Below are positions 1-4,498 of a DNA stretch of 6,312 bases, piece by piece. The stretch spans positions 1 through 6,312 of the forward strand of contig DATKDU010000264.1 of NCBI GenBank assembly GCA_035512595.1, in the 5' to 3' direction. Positions within the stretch are counted from its first letter, which is position 1, and every line of letters starts with the position of its first letter. Origin of the DNA: DATKDU01 sp035512595 (GTDB lineage: Bacteria > Planctomycetota > Planctomycetia > Pirellulales > Pirellulaceae). The notes under the pieces are model-generated. The model was not told the origin of the DNA and searched no databases. It was given only the letters and a program-made list of their open reading frames with translations. The position numbers and the translations under genes are program-made.

Positions 1-24
1 GAGGTCGATGCCGACGAACTTCAT
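1..24 (-). CDS. 5' end of a minus-strand gene (partial, first 8 codons)
   Basis: Reading leftwards from an ATG at 24-22, the strand encodes M-K-F-V-G-I-D-L up to the window edge. A strong Shine-Dalgarno sequence (AGGAG at 36-32, inside AAAAGGAG) sits 7 nt upstream, so this is very likely a true start. A hydrophobic strand followed by G-I-D is the usual opening of ribonuclease H/actin-like fold proteins, such as DUF429 proteins or sugar kinases of the FGGY and ROK type. Eight residues cannot tell these apart, so no function is assigned. The gene is divergent from the small membrane protein at 186, and the shared upstream region is about 160 bp. Confidence 0.65.
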
Positions 25-31
25 GGGATTG

Positions 32-39
32 CTCCTTTT
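32..39 (-). promoter_or_regulatory. Ribosome binding site of the partial left-edge gene
   Basis: On the minus strand this reads AAAAGGAG, with a 7-nt spacer before the ATG at 24-22. It is one of the best Shine-Dalgarno matches in the window and is the main reason for calling a gene from only eight codons. Confidence 0.6.
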
Positions 40-174
40 GTGGAAACAGGGGGTGGAAACACACCACCGGTTTACCACGTTTTCAAGGTCAATCCTGAAG
101 CGGCTCGACCTCTTTTTGTCGAGCCATAGTTTCACCCTACGAATTGAGCTAAGCTCCGGCAGATTTCCCTTTCT
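40..174. other. Divergent intergenic region with a perfect 8-bp hairpin
   Basis: This stretch separates the left-edge minus-strand gene from the small gene at 186 and should carry promoters for both, but I see no clear -35/-10 pair. The visible structure is GGCTCGAC (102-109) facing GTCGAGCC (118-125) across an 8-nt, T-rich loop. Neither side is followed by a T-run, so it does not look like an intrinsic terminator. An operator or a transcript hairpin is possible. Confidence 0.35.
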
Positions 175-179
175 GGAGG
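175..179 (+). promoter_or_regulatory. Ribosome binding site of the small membrane protein gene
   Basis: GGAGG lies 6 nt before the ATG at 186. This near-ideal site supports translation of the 70-codon gene and fixes its start. Confidence 0.65.
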
Positions 180-185
180 CAAGCC

Positions 186-398
186 ATGTTTCAGTTCACC
201 ATTCGGGATTTGCTGCTGGTGACAGTGATCGTCGCTCTGTACGTGGGTTGGGCAGGGGACCGGAACGAGATGGGGGCGCGGATTGAGCGGCTGGAACAAG
301 AGCGGTCGGTAGTGTGGATTCATCCGAACATCAACATCAGCGGGTACCAAAGGATACAAGGCCGGTTTCCCGGCCTGCCCATCACCACCGACTACTGA
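186..398 (+). CDS. Small membrane protein, planctomycete F-T-I-R-D-L-L type (70 aa)
   Basis: This is a short protein of unknown function. It opens M-F-Q-F-T-I-R-D-L-L, runs into one hydrophobic segment (about residues 9-23), then a charged stretch (about 25-40, R-I-E-R-L-E-Q-E) that could form a short coiled coil, and ends in a polar tail. Many small planctomycete proteins start with this F-[TS]-[IL]-R-D-L-L membrane motif; to my knowledge their role is not established. The arrangement suggests a single-pass inner-membrane protein with a short soluble C-terminal tail. The start is supported by a GGAGG site. The stop lies only 9 bp before the palindromic repeat at 408. A remnant of a longer family member cannot be excluded, because many relatives carry longer C-terminal tails. 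Confidence 0.75.
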   Translation: MFQFTIRDLLLVTVIVALYVGWAGDRNEMGARIERLEQERSVVWIHPNINISGYQRIQGRFPGLPITTDY

Positions 399-407
399 TC
401 CATAGCG

Positions 408-510
408 CGTAGGGTGGGACAAGGCCGCCTTGGCGGGCGCCGGCCCACCATGACGCAGCGCTGATTCCGGTGGGCCGGCGCGTGCCGAGGCACGCTGGTC
501 CCACCCTACG
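408..510. repeat. 103-bp nested palindromic repeat element
   Basis: The outer arms are CGTAGGGTGGGAC (408-420) and its exact reverse complement GTCCCACCCTACG (498-510). Inside them is a second perfect 13-bp pair, GCGCCGGCCCACC (437-449) and GGTGGGCCGGCGC (469-481). The centre (450-468) is unpaired. The element carries no gene. It fits the class of dispersed palindromic or MITE-like intergenic repeats common in planctomycete genomes. It fills nearly all of the gap between the small membrane protein and the dioxygenase gene. In RNA it would fold into a long, very stable hairpin, which could end upstream transcription or protect the downstream message. Those roles are inferred. Confidence 0.85.
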
Positions 511-514
511 GTTT

Positions 515-518
515 GGAG
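515..518 (+). promoter_or_regulatory. Ribosome binding site that sets the dioxygenase start
   Basis: GGAG lies 5 nt before the ATG at 524 and just outside the palindromic repeat. It favours this ATG over an in-frame GTG at 470, which lies within the repeat and would translate one of its arms. Confidence 0.55.
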
Positions 519-523
519 CATCC

Positions 524-1288
524 ATGTCAACCACGTTCACGTCCACGGAACTTGCGGCCTACCACCGCGACGGCTTCTTCGTGGCCCGCAAGTTGTTCGA
601 CGGCGGTGAGATCGGCAAGCTGCTCGAATTTGCCCAGGAAGACCCGTCGTTTGCCGCGTCGGTTTACGGCCGCAAGGACTCCACCGGCAAGGAGACGAAG
701 CTGGCTCTGTGGAACCAGGCGGGGGACGACCTGTACAGCATGTTCGCCCGCTCGCCGCGGATCGTGGAACGGATGGAGCAGGCCCTCGGCGGCGAGGTGT
801 ACCTCTATCACATGAAGATGATGCTCAAGGAGCCTAAGGTCGGCGGGGCCTGGGAATGGCACCAGGACTACGGCTATTGGTACCACAACGGATGCCTGTA
901 CCCACTTATGGCCAGTTGCCTGATTGCCGTCAGCCGGGCGACGCGGGCCAACGGCTGCCTGGCGGTCCTCCGCGGCTCGCACCTGATGGGGCGGATCGAC
1001 CACGGCAAGACGGGCGACCAGACAGGAGCCGACATGGAGCGGGTCGAGGCGGCACTTCAGCGGCTGGAGCTGGTCTACGTCGAATGCGAGCCCGGCGACG
1101 CGATCTTCTTCGACAGCAATCTCCTGCACCGCAGCGACGCGAACACGGCCGACGAACCCCGCTGGTCCCTCATCTGCTGCTACAACGCCCGCCGCAACGA
1201 CCCGTACAAAGAATCGCGGCATCCGCGGTACACGCCGCTGGCGAAGGTGGGGGAGGATGCGATCGTGAACTGGCACTACTCGGCGTAA
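524..1288 (+). CDS. Phytanoyl-CoA dioxygenase (PhyH) family Fe(II)/2-oxoglutarate oxygenase (254 aa)
   Basis: This is a non-haem iron dioxygenase of the PhyH family (PF05721 type), which couples 2-oxoglutarate decarboxylation to oxidation, usually hydroxylation, of a small molecule. The N-terminus has the usual Y-x-R-D-G-F-F-V opening (residues 13-20). The iron-binding facial triad is visible as H113-x-D115 in W-H-Q-D-Y-G-Y-W and H202 in L-L-H-R-S. R213, 11 residues after H202, is placed to bind the 2-oxoglutarate carboxylate. The family motif N-G-C-L-x-V-L-R-G-S-H is at 143-153, and E-P-G-D before the distal histidine is typical. All catalytic residues are present, so it should be active. 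The substrate cannot be read from sequence: the family includes phytanoyl-CoA, ectoine and mitomycin-type enzymes, and the neighbours here give no pathway. The protein is soluble, with no signal peptide. Start chosen at 524 from its GGAG site. Confidence 0.9.
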   Translation: MSTTFTSTELAAYHRDGFFVARKLFDGGEIGKLLEFAQEDPSFAASVYGRKDSTGKETKLALWNQAGDDLYSMFARSPRIVERMEQALGGEVYLYHMKMMLKEPKVGGAWEWHQDYGYWYHNGCLYPLMASCLIAVSRATRANGCLAVLRGSHLMGRIDHGKTGDQTGADMERVEAALQRLELVYVECEPGDAIFFDSNLLHRSDANTADEPRWSLICCYNARRNDPYKESRHPRYTPLAKVGEDAIVNWHYSA

Positions 1289-1334
1289 CCCATCAAGTGT
1301 TTTCCTAAATGAAACACGGTAATGGCACCTAGCG

Positions 1335-1934
1335 ATGATCACCTACCTCCTCGCAGTGTCCCTCTTTACCGCGGCACCAAATGCACTCGTCAAAAATACT
1401 GATTTGGGCTTTCAGTTTGTTTGGCCAGATCGATTTCAAGAAGTGCCAAAAGATCCTGGCAGCGACATAATCCATACCGCGTTTCGCCAACCCGGGAATA
1501 GCGAGACGATTGCCCGCCTGATCTGCATCGTGCAATTGTCGGGGCCATACCCCTCACGACCTTCTTATGCCGAGTTGAGAAGAGATTGGCCCAATGCGAC
1601 CATTACGACGACTCTATGGAAGGGGCACGTCATTCCGCTCATCCGCGTTGACGAGAGCGTTGGCGAAGTTCCAATTGTCACGTATTACGTGGTTGTGCCC
1701 TTGAAAAAGCGCGCGATTAATATTCGGGCAGCGGGAGACCCTGCCTATGAATCCGAAATTCGAGAAGGATTGCTGCAAGTTGTCTCGTCGCTAGACGGTC
1801 AATCCAGTTGGGGCAACGGGCAAGCGAACATCATTCTATTGGTCGCTTTCTTGGCCATAGTGTTGATTCTGATCGGCGCCAGTGGAGTCATTGTCTTGTT
1901 GTGGATATTGAAGGTACGCGCCAACCGCGACTGA
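1335..1934 (+). CDS. Unrecognised protein with N-terminal hydrophobic segment and C-terminal membrane anchor (199 aa)
   Basis: I do not recognise a family. Residues 1-14 are hydrophobic and end in T-A-A-P, which looks like a short signal peptide cleaved near residue 14. Residues about 20-155 form a mixed alpha/beta domain, beginning with an L-G-F-Q-F-V-W-P-D-R-F strand that resembles the opening of PsbP-like or other lipid/ligand-binding domains known from exported proteins. A strongly hydrophobic stretch at about 165-192 is followed by K-V-R-A-N-R-D, so the C-terminus should be cytoplasmic and the main domain periplasmic. No clear Shine-Dalgarno site precedes the ATG at 1335. The DNA looks visibly less GC-rich than the flanking dioxygenase and aldolase genes, which may indicate separate ancestry; base composition was not computed. 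The gene lies 46 bp after the dioxygenase and 26 bp before the aldolase, so co-transcription is possible. Confidence 0.7.
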   Translation: MITYLLAVSLFTAAPNALVKNTDLGFQFVWPDRFQEVPKDPGSDIIHTAFRQPGNSETIARLICIVQLSGPYPSRPSYAELRRDWPNATITTTLWKGHVIPLIRVDESVGEVPIVTYYVVVPLKKRAINIRAAGDPAYESEIREGLLQVVSSLDGQSSWGNGQANIILLVAFLAIVLILIGASGVIVLLWILKVRANRD

Positions 1935-1960
1935 GCTTCGTATCAGGTACAGTATGAGTT

Positions 1961-2614
1961 ATGAAGCCTGCACCCAACCCCCTCCAGCGCGTCCTCGACC
2001 ACACGATTGTCGCCGTCATTCGGGCGGAAAGCGGCGAACTTTTGGCTGATGTGGCGGAATCGCTGCTGGCCGGCGGCGTCGAAGTGATGGAAGTGACGTT
2101 CACGGTGCCGCGGGCCGTGCGGGTCCTGGAGCAGGTGGCCGACCGCATCGGCGACCGGATCCTGCTGGGGGCTGGGACGGTCCTCGATGCCGAGACCTGC
2201 CGCACGGCCATCCTGGCCGGGGCCGAGTTCATTGTTTCGCCGTCCACCCACCTGGACGTGATCCAAACGTGCAAGCGGTACAGCAAGCTGGTGATGCCGG
2301 GGGCCTTCACGCCGACCGAAGTGGTGACCGCCTGGCAAGCCGGGGCCGACATCGTGAAGATTTTTCCTTCCGAGATCACCGGCCCCAGATACCTGAAGGC
2401 CCTACATGGCCCGCTGCCCCACGTGCGGCTGATGCCGACGGGGGGCGTGACCCTGGAAACGGCGGCCGAGTTCCTCCGCTGCGGTGCGTGCGCGCTTGGC
2501 ATTGGCAGCTCGCTGGTCGATCCCAAGGTCGTGGCGGCGGGGGATCTCAAGAAGATCGAGAATCTGGCCCGGCAGTACGTCGAGATCGTGCGAGAGTTTC
2601 GGAGGAGCCAGTGA
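1961..2614 (+). CDS. eda: KDPG/KHG aldolase (2-dehydro-3-deoxy-phosphogluconate aldolase), 217 aa
   Basis: This is a class I (Schiff-base) aldolase of the Eda family. It cleaves 2-keto-3-deoxy-6-phosphogluconate to pyruvate and glyceraldehyde 3-phosphate, the last step of the Entner-Doudoroff pathway, and often also splits 4-hydroxy-2-oxoglutarate. It is cytosolic and normally trimeric. Length is normal. Visible signatures: E44 in E-V-M-E-V-T-F (the general acid/base Glu), G-A-G-T-V at 70-74, S-P-S at 93-95, the Schiff-base lysine K133 in D-I-V-K-I-F-P, and M-P-T-G-G-V at 158-163. The position matching the phosphate-contacting Arg49 of the E. coli enzyme appears to be Thr48, so a different 2-keto-3-deoxy sugar acid phosphate (for example KDPGal) is possible. 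The ribosome site is weak (AGG about 13 nt upstream). No Entner-Doudoroff dehydratase or KDG kinase gene is nearby in this window. Confidence 0.92.
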   Translation: MKPAPNPLQRVLDHTIVAVIRAESGELLADVAESLLAGGVEVMEVTFTVPRAVRVLEQVADRIGDRILLGAGTVLDAETCRTAILAGAEFIVSPSTHLDVIQTCKRYSKLVMPGAFTPTEVVTAWQAGADIVKIFPSEITGPRYLKALHGPLPHVRLMPTGGVTLETAAEFLRCGACALGIGSSLVDPKVVAAGDLKKIENLARQYVEIVREFRRSQ

Positions 2615-2637
2615 ACCGGCGAGAAACTGCGGGTTCC

Positions 2638-2781
2638 AAATCCGAAATACGAATCACGAAACTCGAAACAAGCACGAATTGAAGGAATGTTTCAAATCCC
2701 AAACGGCGTCATCCACGTTTCGATCCTTGCAATTTCGCATTTCTGATTTGTCTCGGATTTGGTGCTTCGAATTTCGGATTT
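2638..2781. repeat. Imperfect long inverted repeat reaching almost to the DUF1559 start codon
   Basis: The left arm (2638-2671) starts AAATCCGAAATACGAA. The right arm (2748-2781), reverse-complemented, starts AAATCCGAAATTCGAAGCAC. The arms pair over about 34 bp with scattered mismatches and one or two small gaps. The middle (2672-2747) carries further related pieces, such as GAATTGAAGGAAT near 2676. The AT-rich, A-A-T-C-C-G-A-A style text contrasts with the GC-rich genes on either side. It resembles the dispersed GAAATTCGAA-type intergenic repeats seen in planctomycete genomes. No gene is seen within it. A transcript would fold into a long hairpin that ends 7 bp before the next start codon. 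Confidence 0.8.
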
Positions 2782-2788
2782 CCCTCAG

Positions 2789-3679
2789 ATGCCCGTTCCC
2801 TTTGCCTGTCCCCATTGCGGCGAGCAGACCCTGGTGGATGAACAATTCGCCGGCCAGAGCGGGCCGTGTATCGGCTGCGGCAAGCTGATCGTCGTTCCCT
2901 ATTTCTACACCGGGGCCGCGGCCGCGCAGCCGGCTTTTCCCGCCGCCACAAGCAGCCCGCGCAACAAGTACCTGTTGATCATTGGCGGGGCCGTGTCGGC
3001 ATTCGCCGGGTTGTCGCTCGTCCTGTGGCTGCTGGCCGGACCGATATTCCAGGCGGTCCAGACGCAAAAGAACCGCCGCACGTGCAGCGCCAACCTGCGC
3101 CAGATCGGCAAGGCGCTGATCAGATACGAGCAGGAGCATGGCACGCTGCCGCCGGCCGTCGTCACTGATTCGGCGGGGACGCCGCTGTATAGCTGGCGGG
3201 TGCTGATTCTGCCGTACCTGGGACCCAAGGAACAGGCCCTCTATCCCCAGTTCCGCCTCAACGAGCCGTGGAATTCCCCGACCAACAGCCGCCTGCTGGC
3301 GCAAATGCCGGCCGTGTTCCATTCGCCTGGCGACACGTCCGCCAAGGCCGACGAGACGAGCTACCTGGTGATTGCCGGCCCCAGCACCCCCTTTACCCCG
3401 CGGCAATCGCTCGGCATCGGGCAGATACGGGACGGTGCCCACGCCACGATCCTGGTCGTCGAGGTGGCCGGCACGGGGATCTCTTGGACCGAGCCGCGCG
3501 ACCTGAGTGACGCACAGCTTTCGTACCAAATCGGCCTCGACGTCGGCGGCAATCACGAAGGGGGCATGAACGCTCTGTTCGCCGACGGCAACGTGCGGTT
3601 CTTGCCCGATTCGCTCTCCAGCGAGGAAGTGAACGAGCTGGTGACGGCCAGCGGTGGGGAAGGGGAGCCAAAATACTAG
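2789..3679 (+). CDS. Zinc-ribbon, membrane-anchored DUF1559 protein (296 aa)
   Basis: The function is unknown; DUF1559 (PF07596, pilin-like fold family) is hugely expanded in planctomycetes. An N-terminal zinc ribbon carries C7-P-H-C10 and C27-I-G-C30. A linker leads to a membrane segment (about 61-83), followed by the DUF1559 body: the V-Q-T-Q-K-N-R-R-T-C-S-A-N-L-R-Q-I-G-K-A-L stretch (90-110) matches the segment after the pilin-like helix in other family members, and the C-terminal H256-x9-D266-G267 signature (F-A-D-G-N-V-R-F-L) is complete. Unlike standard members it has no N-terminal G-F-T-L-x-E prepilin cleavage motif: the ribbon and its own membrane helix replace it. The predicted topology is cytoplasmic ribbon with extracytoplasmic DUF1559 domain. 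The start at ATG 2789 lacks a Shine-Dalgarno sequence because the repeat ends just upstream. An in-frame TTG at 2759 would translate part of the repeat and is less likely. Confidence 0.88.
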   Translation: MPVPFACPHCGEQTLVDEQFAGQSGPCIGCGKLIVVPYFYTGAAAAQPAFPAATSSPRNKYLLIIGGAVSAFAGLSLVLWLLAGPIFQAVQTQKNRRTCSANLRQIGKALIRYEQEHGTLPPAVVTDSAGTPLYSWRVLILPYLGPKEQALYPQFRLNEPWNSPTNSRLLAQMPAVFHSPGDTSAKADETSYLVIAGPSTPFTPRQSLGIGQIRDGAHATILVVEVAGTGISWTEPRDLSDAQLSYQIGLDVGGNHEGGMNALFADGNVRFLPDSLSSEEVNELVTASGGEGEPKY

Positions 3680-3733
3680 CTGCCGTGATTGGACGGACCA
3701 AGCGGAATGCGCGCGAGTCAAAAACGTGATCCC

Positions 3734-4150
3734 ATGAGTACGCCGGTCTCGCCAATTCCACGAAAGTTTTACCGCGTGGCCTACCAGCGCTTTGAGGAAG
3801 CGGAGGTGCTATTCAATGCCGGATTTTATATCGGGGCGATTTACCTCGCCGGCTATGCGGTAGAATGCATGCTCAAGGCGCTGATCCTGAATTCGTTGCC
3901 GGACAAAGAGCACGAGATCGTTGAGTCAGAGTTTCGTGGGCAGCGTGCGCACCAATTTGAATGGCTCCGGCTCCGGTACGCTCAGACCAATGCGCCCGGC
4001 CTGCCGGCTGCCGTGAGCGAATCGCTTGCCATCGTGTCCACGTGGGACACGGAGCTTCGTTACAGACCGGGGCTTGGAGAGCCGAAAGACGCATCCCGGT
4101 TTCTTCAGGAAGTCAAAGGTATACTGGAATGGGGCGACAACCGGATCTGA
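3734..4150 (+). CDS. HEPN-domain protein (138 aa)
   Basis: This is an all-helical HEPN-domain protein (PF05168 type), a fold found in RNases of toxin-antitoxin and defence systems and in nucleotidyltransferase partners. The diagnostic helix is A-I-Y-L-A-G-Y-A-V-E-C-M-L-K-A-L (about 35-50), preceded by R-F-E-E-A-E-V-L-F-N-A-G (19-30). H73 in A-H-Q-F-E-W-L matches the conserved H-x-L position of this subfamily, and W104-x3-L-R-Y follows. R68 to H73 forms an R-x4-H arrangement of the kind used by HEPN RNases, but its position is not the usual one, so nuclease activity is uncertain. The stop is 14 bp before the next gene, which suggests co-translation. Starts at ATG 3707 or TTG 3689 are also in frame; 3734 is chosen because the domain begins directly after it, although its ribosome site is poor. 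Confidence 0.85.
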   Translation: MSTPVSPIPRKFYRVAYQRFEEAEVLFNAGFYIGAIYLAGYAVECMLKALILNSLPDKEHEIVESEFRGQRAHQFEWLRLRYAQTNAPGLPAAVSESLAIVSTWDTELRYRPGLGEPKDASRFLQEVKGILEWGDNRI

Positions 4151-4152
4151 TC

Positions 4153-4157
4153 AGAGG
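4153..4157 (+). promoter_or_regulatory. Ribosome binding site of the HEPN partner gene
   Basis: AGAGG with a 7-nt spacer precedes the ATG at 4165 and lies within the 14-bp gap after the HEPN stop codon. It fixes the partner's start against longer in-frame readings that would overlap the HEPN gene. Confidence 0.5.
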
Positions 4158-4164
4158 CGCAAAC

Positions 4165-4476
4165 ATGGTGAGAGTATTGCAGCAAGCCGATGACGCGGTG
4201 GACCAGGTCGCCGGCGTCCTGTCCGAGTTTCAAAAATCGCACGAATCGTCAGATTGCACCGTCTATCGGTACAATCCGGCGTCGATTCGCGTGAGAATCG
4301 TGGATCCGGTGTTCCAAGGCCGCTCCAAAGGTGAACGGCATGATTATGCAATGCGTTTTTTGCGCAGTCTGCCCGAAGACGTGCTTGCGCAGATTTCGAT
4401 TCTCTTGTGTCTGGAACCCGGTGAGACGTCGCTGCTGGACTTGGAATTTAGCGATCCGAGTCGCTCGCAAGTTTGA
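4165..4476 (+). CDS. Small HEPN-partner protein with a BolA-like central segment (103 aa)
   Basis: Function unknown. From memory, similar short proteins with R-I-x-D-P-x-F-x-G and L-P-E-[DE]-[VI] motifs occur next to HEPN genes in other bacteria, but no search was run. Layout: an N-terminal helix (about 3-24), a strand pair around Y34-R-Y and I41-R-V-R-I-V, the motif F50-Q-G52-R-S54-K-G-E-R58-H59, a helix to about 69, L-P-E-D-V (69-73), a hydrophobic strand or helix (77-84), and an acidic tail rich in D/E. The strand, F-x-G-x-S, R-H, helix order recalls the second half of BolA proteins, where F-x-G-x-S-x-x-x-R-H-R is the signature; here the residue after R-H is Asp. It could be an antidote, RNA-binding or regulatory subunit for the HEPN protein; this is inferred from pairing only. 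It ends 22 bp from the convergent waaA stop. Confidence 0.75.
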   Translation: MVRVLQQADDAVDQVAGVLSEFQKSHESSDCTVYRYNPASIRVRIVDPVFQGRSKGERHDYAMRFLRSLPEDVLAQISILLCLEPGETSLLDLEFSDPSRSQV

Positions 4477-4498
4477 GGATTTTGCGGTCGTCACTTGC

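Noticed and set aside
8..286. Plus-strand open frame of 92 codons at the left edge
   Set aside because: It overlaps the divergent gene start and the GGAGG-led small gene in another frame, has no ribosome site, and its translation shows no domain-like character.
470..523. Earlier GTG start for the dioxygenase
   Set aside because: It would translate the right half of the palindromic repeat; the ATG at 524 has a GGAG site and begins at the usual family N-terminus.
1297..1317. Possible terminator after the dioxygenase gene (GTGTTT facing AAACAC)
   Set aside because: The stem is only 6 bp and AT-rich, the loop is 9 nt, and no T-run follows.
527..1342. Long minus-strand open frame opposite the dioxygenase gene
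   Set aside because: It is antisense to a gene with intact catalytic motifs; the translation is Val/Arg/Ala-rich, typical of a GC-rich shadow frame.
2654..3721. Minus-strand open frame of 355 codons opposite the DUF1559 gene
   Set aside because: It runs through the repeat and antisense to a clear DUF1559 protein, and no motif is recognisable.
4477..4498. Bidirectional terminator between the HEPN partner gene and waaA
   Set aside because: The 22-bp convergent gap shows no stable hairpin with a T-run on either strand.
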